From an uncultured Bacteroides sp. (GTDB taxonomy: Bacteria > Bacteroidota > Bacteroidia > Bacteroidales > Bacteroidaceae), in contig CAQOGY010000005.1 in assembly GCA_948847595.1 (NCBI GenBank), forward strand, positions 229,675-293,674: 64,000 nt of DNA, read 5' to 3'. How positions within the stretch are numbered: the first letter of the stretch is position 1; every line of letters starts with the position of its first letter. The notes below the pieces were generated by a model that was not told the origin of the DNA, did no database searches, and worked only from the letters and a program-made list of their open reading frames with translations. The position numbers and the translations under genes are program-made. Of this stretch, positions 1 through 7,820 are shown piece after piece.

Positions 1-794
1 TCTTCACGTTTGCCTACCAACACTGCGAGTTGGTTCAGCGATTCTTCGCTGCCTACCGCCTGTATATAGTCTCCTTCATGTAGTACGGTAGAAGCGGTAG
101 GAATGGATATTTCTTCCTTATGTTTCAGTCGTGAAATGACAGCTCCCGTCATACCACGTGCATTAATCTGCATCAGGCTGCGGTCGAATACATTCGCATT
201 GGTGACACGATAGATACAGGTAGTCAACTCCGGGAATTGGCTGCGGCGTTCTATCTCCAGACGGCGTGCTTCTTTATCCAAGTCCACCCGCATTATTTTA
301 GGCAACAGTTTGACAAACAAAATCACCCCGATCACTCCAAACGGATATGCGATACCGTAAGCAATGGATGCCAAAGGTGAATGTGTGCTGTCGATAGCGA
401 CTGCCAAACCCGGCGTACTGGTTAGCGCCCCGGCAATCAGGCCAACCACACTGGGTGTGTCGATATCGAACGCGTACTTCAGTCCTACTGCCGTGAGACA
501 AGCGGAACTGATGATGAGAATGGTAATGATAATCAACGTCTTTCCCTTGCTACGGAAAGAATCGAAGAATCCGGGCCCTGCTTGAATACCGATGGTAAAA
601 ATAAAAAGTACCAAACCGAAATTTCCCAATTCTTTGGGAATGATGACGCCATAATGCCCGAAAAGAAGTGCGATAAAGATTACCGCAGACACATCAAGAG
701 ATAACCCCTTAATCTTAATTCTTCCCAGCATAAATCCCAACGCGACAATCAGGAAAATGGAGAAATAAGAGGAGTGTAATAAGTCAGTAAACAT
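1..794 (-). CDS. AspT/YidE-type putative transporter, C-terminal part outside window
   Basis: Translating the minus strand from the ATG at 794 gives MFTDLLHSSYFSIFLIVALG, then about five hydrophobic segments, a cytosolic basic stretch and the start of a TrkA-C (RCK_C)-like domain (TGAVISRLKHKEEISIPTAS). Two-half membrane proteins with central TrkA-C domains are typical of the aspartate:alanine exchanger family (AspT, YidE, YbjL). The substrate cannot be read from the sequence. The gene runs off the left edge after about 264 codons, so the second membrane half is not seen. A Bacteroides-type promoter lies directly upstream, overlapping the end of the neighbouring CDF exporter gene. The family call is fairly secure; the function is not. 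Confidence 0.75.
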   Translation of the reverse strand, partial: MFTDLLHSSYFSIFLIVALGFMLGRIKIKGLSLDVSAVIFIALLFGHYGVIIPKELGNFGLVLFIFTIGIQAGPGFFDSFRSKGKTLIIITILIISSACLTAVGLKYAFDIDTPSVVGLIAGALTSTPGLAVAIDSTHSPLASIAYGIAYPFGVIGVILFVKLLPKIMRVDLDKEARRLEIERRSQFPELTTCIYRVTNANVFDRSLMQINARGMTGAVISRLKHKEEISIPTASTVLHEGDYIQAVGSEESLNQLAVLVGKRE

Positions 795-824
795 AAAAAT
801 AAAGGTTAGTTTGTTTTAAGGGCG

Positions 825-856
825 CAAAGGTACGGATTTTATTTTAATCCGCACAA
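825..856 (-). promoter_or_regulatory. Promoter of the AspT/YidE-type gene
   Basis: On the minus strand a -7 box TACCTTTG (832 to 825) is preceded by TTG (856 to 854) with 21 nt between. This matches the Bacteroides -33/-7 consensus. The expected start near 818 gives a short leader before the ATG at 794. Confidence 0.55.
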
Positions 857-1746
857 CATTCCATCTTACAAGTGCCTTTCTCATTTTCAAATTCCAAAGT
901 GGCATGATGAATACCTGCTTCCTCAAGCGCTTCTTTTATGTGATGTTTTATTTCTTCCATTTGTGTGATGTCATCAACCACAATATGGGCAGTCAACGCA
1001 GTTTCTGTTGTGCTCAACGCCCATATATGTAAATGATGGCAGTTTTCTACGCCGGGTTGTCCCATTATCAGTTGCTGAATCTTTTGTGCATCTATGCCTA
1101 CCGGAACACCATCCAATGACAAGCGAAGACTATCGTGAAGCAATCCCCAGGTAGAAATAATAATGACAACGGCTATCGCGAGCCCGATTATCGGGTCGAT
1201 AATGCTCCATCCCGTATGCATGATGATAATCCCGGAGACACCTACGCCGACAGATACCAGCGCGTCGGCTGCCATATGCAGGTAAGCTCCTTTCACATTC
1301 AGATCTTTATCTTTGTCCTTCATAAAAAGCCAGGCAGTGAGCGCATTGATTATCACCCCTACTCCCGCCGTCCAAGCTATGGCAGACCCATCGACGGAAA
1401 CCGGATGAAACAGTTTGTCTATGCTCTCGGCAATGATAATGCCGACAGCAACTAATAGTATGACTGCATTCAATAAAGAGACAAGTACGGTACTTTTCTT
1501 ATACCCATAAGTATAACGGCTATTAGGATGAACTCTTTCCAGCCGGAAAGCCAGCATGGCGAGTACAAGACTTGCCACATCGCCCAGATTATGTCCGGCA
1601 TCGGAAAGCAAACCAAGAGAATTATAATAAAAACCGACTCCGAATTCTACGATAACGAAAGCTATATTCAGAGCGATACCTATAATAAAGGCTTTATTGA
1701 GCGATGTCAACCGATGATTATGTTCGTGATGATGATGAGGTTCCAT
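844..1746 (-). CDS. Cation diffusion facilitator (CDF) metal exporter, CzcD-like
   Basis: A 300-residue inner-membrane protein expected to export divalent metal (Zn2+, Co2+ or Cd2+) by proton antiport. It begins with a His-rich stretch (MEPHHHHEHNHR), as is common in zinc CDF proteins. Six hydrophobic segments follow, with the family motifs LSDAGHNLGD in TM2 and HMAADALVSVGV in TM5 that supply the His/Asp transport-site ligands. The cytosolic C-terminal domain (HHLHIWALSTTETALTAHIV) has the usual ferredoxin-like CDF pattern, and the tail ends in a Cys cluster (CKMECC). Length is normal for the family. A minus-strand -7-like box (TACTTTTG, 1808 to 1801) lies upstream. The specific metal is inference. 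Confidence 0.9.
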   Translation of the reverse strand: MEPHHHHEHNHRLTSLNKAFIIGIALNIAFVIVEFGVGFYYNSLGLLSDAGHNLGDVASLVLAMLAFRLERVHPNSRYTYGYKKSTVLVSLLNAVILLVAVGIIIAESIDKLFHPVSVDGSAIAWTAGVGVIINALTAWLFMKDKDKDLNVKGAYLHMAADALVSVGVGVSGIIIMHTGWSIIDPIIGLAIAVVIIISTWGLLHDSLRLSLDGVPVGIDAQKIQQLIMGQPGVENCHHLHIWALSTTETALTAHIVVDDITQMEEIKHHIKEALEEAGIHHATLEFENEKGTCKMECCAD

Positions 1747-1867
1747 ATTATACAGCTATTATTCTTTATATATAAGAAACATCTACAGAAATAATTAGTT
1801 CAAAAGTACCCATTATGATTAATGACTTGATTCTTTTTTTCATATCCTATAGGCATTAACATAAAAC

Positions 1868-1902
1868 AAGCCACCGGAATGAGTCGCTCATTCCGATGGC
1901 TT
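1868..1902 (-). terminator. Hairpin terminator after the KDG operon
   Basis: Arms of 16 nt (1868-1883 and 1887-1902) pair with one mismatch around a 3-nt loop. On the minus strand the hairpin is followed by GTTTTAT, which suits the end of the leftward kdgK-kdgA transcript. Confidence 0.6.
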
Positions 1903-1931
1903 ATCCCCTTTAAACACCTTTAAACAAAATG

Positions 1932-1983
1932 AAAATATGCCTCATTTACTAACTAAACTAACTAACCCTTCGAGGCATATTTT
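1932..1983. repeat. 12-bp perfect inverted repeat
   Basis: AAAATATGCCTC (1932-1943) and GAGGCATATTTT (1972-1983) are exact reverse complements separated by 28 nt made mostly of ACTAA repeats. A/T tails on both sides would allow termination in either direction. It sits downstream of the KDPG aldolase gene, next to the hairpin at 1868-1902. Confidence 0.5.
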
Positions 1984-2040
1984 AAAGAGACTGTCGCATC
2001 AGCCCCCCTTTCTTATATAGATGGCTTTCGCCCTCTAGTC

Positions 2041-2709
2041 TTATTTACGAGCTTCAGCGATATAGCCGAGCGCTTCTTCGCATTTTGCAGTTACATAAGC
2101 CCAGTCTTCTGCTGCTACCTTATCTTTCGGGAACAGTTTAGAACCCATACCTACGCAGAATACGCCGGCTTTAATCCATGCAGTCAGGTTTTCCTTAGTA
2201 GGTTCCACCCCACCGGTCACCATCAGCTTAGACCATGGCATCGGAGCCATCAGGCCTTTTACGAAGTTAGTTCCATAAACGTCACCCGGGAATACTTTGC
2301 AAAGGTCGCAACCTACTTCCTGAGCGAACCCGACTTCGGATACAGAACCACAACCTGGAGTATAAGCTACCGAACGACGGTTACATACCTTAGCTATTTC
2401 AGGATTGAACAACGGGCCTACTACGAAGTTAGCACCCAGTTGCAAGTACATGGCAGCAGTAGCCGGGTCAACAATAGAACCAATACCGATTGCCATTTCA
2501 GGACATTCCTTTGCTGCGAATTTTACGATTTCAGCAAATACTTCCTGCGCGAAGTCACCACGGTTTGTGAATTCGAAAGCACGAACACCACCATCATAAC
2601 AAGCCTTTACTACTTTCTTTGCAACTTCTGCGTCTTTGTGATAGAATACAGGAACCATTCCTGTAGAGCCGATTTTATTCAATACGGCTATTTTATCAAA
2701 TTTTGCCAT
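2041..2709 (-). CDS. kdgA: KDPG/KHG aldolase
   Basis: Bifunctional 2-keto-3-deoxy-6-phosphogluconate / 4-hydroxy-2-oxoglutarate aldolase, splitting KDPG to pyruvate and glyceraldehyde 3-phosphate. The 222 residues show the class I aldolase TIM-barrel pattern: GVRAFEFTNRGD with the catalytic Glu near residue 46, then FVVGPLFNPEIA, and DLCKVFPGDVYG carrying the Schiff-base Lys, followed by MVTGGVEPT. It lies 75 nt downstream of the KDG kinase gene on the same strand with no terminator between, so the two are probably one transcript. Together with the altronate dehydratase across the divergent promoter it forms the lower half of galacturonate breakdown. Confidence 0.92.
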   Translation of the reverse strand: MAKFDKIAVLNKIGSTGMVPVFYHKDAEVAKKVVKACYDGGVRAFEFTNRGDFAQEVFAEIVKFAAKECPEMAIGIGSIVDPATAAMYLQLGANFVVGPLFNPEIAKVCNRRSVAYTPGCGSVSEVGFAQEVGCDLCKVFPGDVYGTNFVKGLMAPMPWSKLMVTGGVEPTKENLTAWIKAGVFCVGMGSKLFPKDKVAAEDWAYVTAKCEEALGYIAEARK

Positions 2710-2743
2710 TTTATTATTTACTATTTTAAATGAATTGATTTTT

Positions 2744-2777
2744 CAAACTCTCAACTCTCCATTTTCAACTCTCAACT
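2744..2777. repeat. Low-complexity CAACTCTC tandem repeats
   Basis: The kdgK-kdgA intergenic space holds imperfect copies of CAACTCTC around a TCCATTTT spacer. It is a simple-sequence stretch with no visible role. Confidence 0.4.
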
Positions 2778-2784
2778 TATCTCC

Positions 2785-3810
2785 TTATCTCTGTACGCGA
2801 CCGCTTGCGTCACCACCAGCCAATGCTTCAACTTCCTCTACGGAAACAAGGTTGAAGTCACCATTGATAGTATGTTTCAAAGCAGATGCGGCAACAGCAA
2901 ATTCAAGAGCTTCGCCCTGATTAGGCTTAGTCATCAAACCATGGATGATACCACCTGAGAATGAGTCACCACCACCTACACGGTCGATAATCGGGTCAAT
3001 ATCATAACGCTTTGAAGTATAGAACTCTTCTCCGTTGTAAATCATAGCTTTCCAACCATTGTGAGTAGCAGAGAAAGATTCGCGCAATGTAGAAACGACA
3101 TATTTGAATCCGAATTCTTTCATCATCTGTTGGAAGATTCCTTTGTAACCTTCAGCATCCGTGTGACCTGCCTCAACGTCAGCATCCGGTTTGAATCCCA
3201 AGCATAATTCTGCGTCTTCTTCGTTACCGATACATACGTCTACAAACTGCATCAACGGTTTCATGATAGACTGCGCTTTTTCTTTAGTCCACAGTTTCTT
3301 ACGGAAGTTCAAGTCAACAGAAACAGTTACACCGTGACGTTTTGCAGCTTCGCAAGCCAGACGGGTCAGTTCGGCAGCCTTGTCAGAGATAGCCGGAGTG
3401 ATACCAGACCAGTGGAACCAGTCAGCACCTTCCATGATAGCGTCAAAGTCGAAGTCAGCAGCATCGGCTTCGGCAATTGCAGAATGAGCGCGGTCATAAA
3501 TAACCTTGCTAGGACGCATAGAAGCACCTGTTTCCAAATAGTAGATACCTACGCGGTCGCCCCCACGAGCAATAAAGTCTGTCTTCACACCATATTTACG
3601 CAATGCGTTAACAGCAGACTGTCCGATTTCGTGCTTCGGCAATTTAGTTACGAAATAAGCTTCATGTCCGTAGTTGGCACAGCTCACTGCAACGTTCGCT
3701 TCTCCACCACCATATACTACATCAAAAGAGTCAGATTGAACAAAACGAGTATTACCCGGAGTTGATAATCTAAGCATGATTTCGCCTAACGTAACGACTT
3801 TCTTTCCCAT
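2785..3810 (-). CDS. kdgK: 2-keto-3-deoxygluconate kinase, PfkB family
   Basis: A ribokinase/PfkB-family sugar kinase of 341 residues, predicted to phosphorylate 2-keto-3-deoxygluconate to KDPG, the substrate of the adjacent aldolase. Visible motifs are the N-terminal substrate-side pattern YGGGEANVAVSCANYG and the C-terminal signature DRVGGGDSFSGGIIHGL with the catalytic Asp in GGGDSF. The annotation as KDG kinase rather than another PfkB sugar kinase rests on context: aldolase downstream, and altronate dehydratase plus LacI regulator divergent. A promoter with an overlapping palindromic operator lies about 140 nt upstream, leaving a leader of some 130 nt. Confidence 0.88.
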   Translation of the reverse strand: MGKKVVTLGEIMLRLSTPGNTRFVQSDSFDVVYGGGEANVAVSCANYGHEAYFVTKLPKHEIGQSAVNALRKYGVKTDFIARGGDRVGIYYLETGASMRPSKVIYDRAHSAIAEADAADFDFDAIMEGADWFHWSGITPAISDKAAELTRLACEAAKRHGVTVSVDLNFRKKLWTKEKAQSIMKPLMQFVDVCIGNEEDAELCLGFKPDADVEAGHTDAEGYKGIFQQMMKEFGFKYVVSTLRESFSATHNGWKAMIYNGEEFYTSKRYDIDPIIDRVGGGDSFSGGIIHGLMTKPNQGEALEFAVAASALKHTINGDFNLVSVEEVEALAGGDASGRVQR

Positions 3811-3942
3811 AATTTTATGTTTTAATTTCTAAGTTATTAATATTATGAACTTTCAATTTATCATTTTAGCCCTATTTTTAGGGTTAACACACTGATAACA
3901 TGATTATTAAACCATCAAAAGGTTAACACTGCATACCTTTCG

Positions 3943-3954
3943 TGTGCGGGCACA
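3943..3954. promoter_or_regulatory. LacI-type operator, kdgK side
   Basis: TGTGCGGGCACA is a palindrome of the form TGTGC-nn-GCACA and overlaps the -7 box of the leftward kdgK promoter, an ideal place for repression. A second copy lies at 4025-4036. The divergent LacI protein is the obvious ligand; this is inference. Confidence 0.65.
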
Positions 3955-3982
3955 AAGATACAACAATTTTCGTAATTACAAA
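3953..3982 (-). promoter_or_regulatory. kdgK promoter
   Basis: On the minus strand TTTG (3982 to 3979), 18 nt, then TATCTTTG (3960 to 3953) gives a near-consensus Bacteroides promoter. Its -7 element shares bases with the palindrome at 3943-3954. Confidence 0.65.
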
Positions 3983-3998
3983 AATTGTTATATATTTG
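3968..3998 (+). promoter_or_regulatory. Promoter of the LacI regulator gene
   Basis: TTTC (3968-3971), 19 nt, then TATATTTG (3991-3998). The -33 element is one base off consensus. It points towards the regulator at 4063 and interleaves with the kdgK promoter. Confidence 0.5.
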
Positions 3999-4024
3999 TA
4001 TCGAAAATATTAAGATTATTATTG

Positions 4025-4036
4025 TGTGCGAGCACA
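4025..4036. promoter_or_regulatory. LacI-type operator, regulator side
   Basis: TGTGCGAGCACA matches the palindrome at 3943-3954 except for the two central bases. It lies in the leader just downstream of the rightward promoter, 82 bp from its twin, which suits autoregulation or DNA looping. Confidence 0.65.
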
Positions 4037-4062
4037 TATACCTATATAAATAAGGTTATCGT

Positions 4063-5127
4063 ATGAATAAATTGCCCGAAAGGATTAGAATCAAAGACAT
4101 CGCCCGCTTGGCGGATGTATCAGTGGGAACGGTAGACCGCGTCATTCACGGACGCAGCGGAGTATCGGAAGCAAGCAAAAAACGCGTGGAGGAAATCCTG
4201 AAGCAACTCGACTATCAGCCCAACATGTACGCCAGCGCCCTGGCATCCAACAAGAAATATACGTTTATCTGTCTTTTGCCGGAACACCTGGAAGGCGAAT
4301 ACTGGACAGCCGTTGAGTCGGGTATCCATGAAGCTATCGCCACCTATTCGGATTTCAACACTTCGGTGAAAATCAACTATTACGACCCATACGACTATCA
4401 TTCGTTTGTCGATGCCAGTGAAGCGATTCTGAAGCTTCAGCCGGACGGAGTCATGGTAGCTCCTACCGCTCCCCAATATACAAAGGGATTCACGGATCAG
4501 TTGCAGGCACTGGATATACCTTATATATATATAGACTCAAATATCAAAGATGTTCCTCCCCTCGCCTTCTTCGGTCAGAACTCACGCCAAAGCGGATACT
4601 TTGCCGCACGGATGATGATGCTACTGGCACGGGACGAGAAGGAAATCGTCATTTTCCGTAAAATACATGAAGGTATTGTAGGTTCCAATCAGCAAGAGAA
4701 CAGAGAAATCGGTTTCAGGCAGTACATGGAAGAGCATCATCCGTCTTGTAATATACTGGAGCTCGACTTGCATGCCGAACGCAACGACGAAGACAACGAG
4801 ATGCTGGATGAATTCTTCCGTACCCACCCGACGGTGAAGAACGGAATCACCTTCAACTCCAAAGTCTACATCGTCGGCGAATACCTGCAAAGTCGCGGAA
4901 AGAAAGATTTCAATCTGATAGGCTATGACCTTCTGGAACGGAATGTCACCTGCCTGAAAGAAGGAAATGTCTCCTTCCTCATTGCCCAGCAACCGGAACT
5001 ACAAGGCGCCAACGGTATAAAAGCTCTTTGCGACCACCTCATCTTCAAAAAAGAGGTCACTTGCATCAACTATATGCCTATCGACTTGTTGACAGTAGAA
5101 ACAATTGACTATTACCATAGCAAATAA
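4063..5127 (+). CDS. LacI-family regulator of hexuronate genes
   Basis: 354 residues. The N-terminus is a classic LacI helix-turn-helix and hinge (IKDIARLADVSVGTVDRVIH, then RVEEILKQLDYQPNMYA). A periplasmic-binding-protein-like effector domain covers roughly residues 65-350. The gene is divergent from kdgK-kdgA and lies 30 nt before the altronate dehydratase gene. A repressor relieved by a hexuronate or KDG-type intermediate is the simplest reading, but the effector cannot be read from sequence. Two matching palindromes in the divergent region are candidate binding sites. Confidence 0.88.
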   Translation: MNKLPERIRIKDIARLADVSVGTVDRVIHGRSGVSEASKKRVEEILKQLDYQPNMYASALASNKKYTFICLLPEHLEGEYWTAVESGIHEAIATYSDFNTSVKINYYDPYDYHSFVDASEAILKLQPDGVMVAPTAPQYTKGFTDQLQALDIPYIYIDSNIKDVPPLAFFGQNSRQSGYFAARMMMLLARDEKEIVIFRKIHEGIVGSNQQENREIGFRQYMEEHHPSCNILELDLHAERNDEDNEMLDEFFRTHPTVKNGITFNSKVYIVGEYLQSRGKKDFNLIGYDLLERNVTCLKEGNVSFLIAQQPELQGANGIKALCDHLIFKKEVTCINYMPIDLLTVETIDYYHSK

Positions 5128-5157
5128 CAACGAAATACAACTTTACAAGTACATTAC

Positions 5158-6648
5158 ATGGAAACAAAGTATTTAAGAATTAATCCTGCCGACAACGTTG
5201 CCGTTGCCATTGTTAACCTCCCGGCAGGAGAGCATCTCTCTGTAGATGGCATTGAGATTACATTGAACGAAGACATTCCCGCCGGACACAAATTCGCATT
5301 GAAGAATTTTGCAGAGGGTGAAAATGTAATCAAGTACGGTTACCCCATCGGTCATGCCTTGATGGCCAGACAACAGGGTGACTGGATGAACGAAACGAAC
5401 ATCAAGACCAACCTCGCCGGATTGTTGGAATATACCTACAACCCGGTTCAGGTTTCTTTGGATATCGCCCGCAAAGACCTTACCTTCAAAGGGTATCGCC
5501 GCAAAAACGGTGACGTAGGTATTAGAAACGAAATATGGATTATCCCGACTGTGGGTTGCGTGAACGGCATCATCGGACAATTGGCCGAAGGGCTGCGCCG
5601 CGAAACGGAAGGCAAAGGCGTGGATGCCATTGTCGCTTTCCCGCACAACTACGGTTGCTCGCAACTCGGTGACGACCACGAGAATACGAAGAAGATTCTT
5701 CGTGACATGGTGCTTCATCCTAATGCGGGTGCAGTGTTGATAGTGGGTCTGGGATGCGAGAACAATCAGCCGGATGTATTCCGCGAATTTCTGGGCGAGT
5801 ATGATGAAGACCGCGTGAAGTTCATGGTCACTCAGAAAGTAGGCGACGAATACGAAGAAGGAATGGAAATCCTGCGTGATTTATATGCGAAAGCATCTAA
5901 AGACGAGCGTACCGATGTTCCTTTGTCCGAACTTCGTGTAGGCCTGAAATGTGGTGGTTCCGATGGTTTCTCCGGTATTACGGCAAACCCGTTGCTCGGC
6001 ATGTTCTCCGATTTCCTGATTGCACAGGGTGGCACAAGCGTATTGACGGAAGTTCCCGAAATGTTCGGTGCGGAAACAATCCTGATGAACCGTTGCGAAA
6101 ACAAAGACTTGTTCGAGCAGACTGTACATCTGATTAATGACTTCAAGGAATACTTCCTGTCACATGGAGAGCCTGTCGGCGAAAACCCGTCTCCGGGAAA
6201 CAAAGCCGGTGGTATCTCTACATTGGAAGAAAAAGCGTTGGGATGTACGCAGAAATGCGGAAAGAGTTATGTATCCGGCGTAATGCCTTACGGCGAACGT
6301 TTGCAAAAGAAAGGGCTTAACCTGCTTTCTGCTCCGGGCAATGACCTGGTTGCAGCCACTACTCTTGCGGCAAGCGGATGCCACATGGTACTTTTCACAA
6401 CCGGACGCGGAACGCCATTCGGCACTTTTGTCCCGACCATGAAGATTTCCACCAACTCGACTTTGGCTAAAAACAAACCGGGATGGATTGACTTCAATGC
6501 AGGGGTTATCGTTGAGAACGAACCGATGGAGAAGACTTGCGAGCACTTCATTGATTACGTTATCAAAGTGGCAAGCGGTGAGTTCGTTAATAACGAAAAG
6601 AAAGGGTATCGCGAAATTGCTATCTTCAAGACAGGCGTAACTTTATAA
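5158..6648 (+). CDS. uxaA: Altronate dehydratase, UxaA family
   Basis: 496 residues with an N-terminal SAF domain (about 10-85) and a C-terminal UxaA/GarD dehydratase domain. Conserved stretches include GYRRKNGDVGIRNEIWIIPT, PHNYGCSQLGDDHENT, VGLGCENNQ, LKCGGSDGFSGITANPL and a cysteine-containing GCTQKCGKSYVSGVM. The expected reaction is dehydration of D-altronate to 2-keto-3-deoxygluconate, feeding the KDG kinase and KDPG aldolase encoded divergently. It forms an operon with the LacI gene (30-nt gap) and ends at a strong terminator. UxaB/UxaC-type steps are not in this window. A galactarate-type activity is a less likely alternative. Confidence 0.9.
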   Translation: METKYLRINPADNVAVAIVNLPAGEHLSVDGIEITLNEDIPAGHKFALKNFAEGENVIKYGYPIGHALMARQQGDWMNETNIKTNLAGLLEYTYNPVQVSLDIARKDLTFKGYRRKNGDVGIRNEIWIIPTVGCVNGIIGQLAEGLRRETEGKGVDAIVAFPHNYGCSQLGDDHENTKKILRDMVLHPNAGAVLIVGLGCENNQPDVFREFLGEYDEDRVKFMVTQKVGDEYEEGMEILRDLYAKASKDERTDVPLSELRVGLKCGGSDGFSGITANPLLGMFSDFLIAQGGTSVLTEVPEMFGAETILMNRCENKDLFEQTVHLINDFKEYFLSHGEPVGENPSPGNKAGGISTLEEKALGCTQKCGKSYVSGVMPYGERLQKKGLNLLSAPGNDLVAATTLAASGCHMVLFTTGRGTPFGTFVPTMKISTNSTLAKNKPGWIDFNAGVIVENEPMEKTCEHFIDYVIKVASGEFVNNEKKGYREIAIFKTGVTL

Positions 6649-6706
6649 ATCGCCTTTTATTCCGTATTCTGATAAAAAGAATAGATTGTTAGAATTATAA
6701 TACGAG

Positions 6707-6756
6707 TTGCTATCCCTCACTCAATGACAAATTGAACGGGATAGCAATTTTTTTTT
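6707..6756 (+). terminator. Terminator after uxaA
   Basis: TTGCTATCCC (6707-6716) and GGGATAGCAA (6738-6747) form a perfect 10-bp stem followed directly by nine T residues, a strong rho-independent signal. Confidence 0.85.
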
Positions 6757-6846
6757 AGATTTATGACTATTCCAATGCAGCCGAATAGAGAAATATCTAT
6801 CCAACTTCTTTTTTGAACCTGTTTATTGAAATAATCAGATAAAATC

Positions 6847-6889
6847 TTGTTCATCTTAAATGTTTTATTTTACTTTGCACTACAAAGTA
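6847..6889 (+). promoter_or_regulatory. Promoter with overlapping palindrome, CreD operon
   Basis: TTG (6847-6849), 20 nt, then TTACTTTG (6870-6877) forms a promoter. The -7 region is one arm of a perfect palindrome: TACTTTG (6871-6877), CACTA, CAAAGTA (6883-6889). This is a plausible operator for the winged-helix protein encoded in the operon. The promoter also excludes any coding start upstream of 6898. Confidence 0.55.
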
Positions 6890-6897
6890 CTTTTAAT

Positions 6898-7497
6898 ATG
6901 AATAAAGATAAAGCATTAGAATCGGTTTTTGAGATAAAAGAGTTGATGGAAAAGTCCTCAAAGTTTATCTCTGTCAGCGGGCTCGCCGCAATCCTGGCAG
7001 GCATTTACGCACTGGCCGGCGCGTACATCGCGACACAAGTTATCACACCGGACACGTATTTAATCGTCGCATTGGAATTAATGGCTATCATAGCCCTGTC
7101 GGTACTGATAGCCGCCGCCATCACTGCCGGAATACTGTCCTATTGTAAATCAAAAAAGACAGGACAGAAGTTTTTCAGCCGGCTCACCTATCGGGCATTA
7201 TGGAATTTTTCCCTTCCGATGTTGGCCGGTGGCATTGTATGTATTTCTATCCTGATGCACGAGTATTACGATATTCTGGCATCCATCATGCTTCTATTTT
7301 ATGGACTGGCGTTGGTCAATGTATCCAAATTTACCTATTCCAGCGTGGCATGGTTGGGCTATGCTTTCATCTGCCTGGGTGCCGCCGACTGTTTTTGGAC
7401 AGGTCATTCACTGCTATTCTGGACGATAGGCTTCGGTGGTTTCCATATCCTCTATGGCATATTGTTCTATTTACATTACGAAAGAAAGAAATCATAA
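6898..7497 (+). CDS. Conserved membrane protein of the CreD operon
   Basis: 199 residues beginning MNKDKALESVFEIKELMEKS. A short soluble amphipathic head is followed by about six hydrophobic segments. The start at 6898 is chosen because an in-frame start farther upstream lies inside the promoter. I do not recognise an enzymatic motif. The gene abuts the winged-helix gene with no gap (TAA directly followed by ATG), so the three genes here look translationally linked. A role in envelope stress with CreD is inference from context only. Confidence 0.75.
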   Translation: MNKDKALESVFEIKELMEKSSKFISVSGLAAILAGIYALAGAYIATQVITPDTYLIVALELMAIIALSVLIAAAITAGILSYCKSKKTGQKFFSRLTYRALWNFSLPMLAGGIVCISILMHEYYDILASIMLLFYGLALVNVSKFTYSSVAWLGYAFICLGAADCFWTGHSLLFWTIGFGGFHILYGILFYLHYERKKS

Positions 7498-7794
7498 ATG
7501 ATAGAATCATTCCAATATATTAATAAAGCATTCGAAAGCAAGGTACGACTGGGTATCATGGCTGTTCTGATGGTAAATGAGGAAGCTGATTTCAATTTTC
7601 TGAAAGAACAGCTTGCATTGACCGACGGTAACCTTGCCAGCCATACCCGTGCGCTGGAAGAACTGGGATACATCGTATGCAACAAAAGTTTTGTCGGACG
7701 AAAGCCGCGGACTGCCTTTCAAGCAACTCCGCAAGGCAGAGAAGCTTTCAAATCTCATATTGAAGCTCTGGAGCAATTTCTAAAATCAAAATAA
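7498..7794 (+). CDS. Winged-helix transcriptional regulator (MarR/ArsR-like)
   Basis: 98 residues, a single compact DNA-binding domain: AFESKVRLGIMAVLMVNEEA, then LTDGNLASHTRALEELGYI as recognition region, and a beta wing around KPRTAFQATPQGREAF. Such one-domain proteins (HTH_34-type) dimerise and bind short palindromes. The perfect TACTTTG/CAAAGTA palindrome in the operon promoter is the obvious candidate site. No cysteine pair or metal site is evident, so the signal is unknown. Confidence 0.85.
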   Translation: MIESFQYINKAFESKVRLGIMAVLMVNEEADFNFLKEQLALTDGNLASHTRALEELGYIVCNKSFVGRKPRTAFQATPQGREAFKSHIEALEQFLKSK

Positions 7795-7820
7795 TTCATT
7801 CATCTAAACACTATCAGCTT

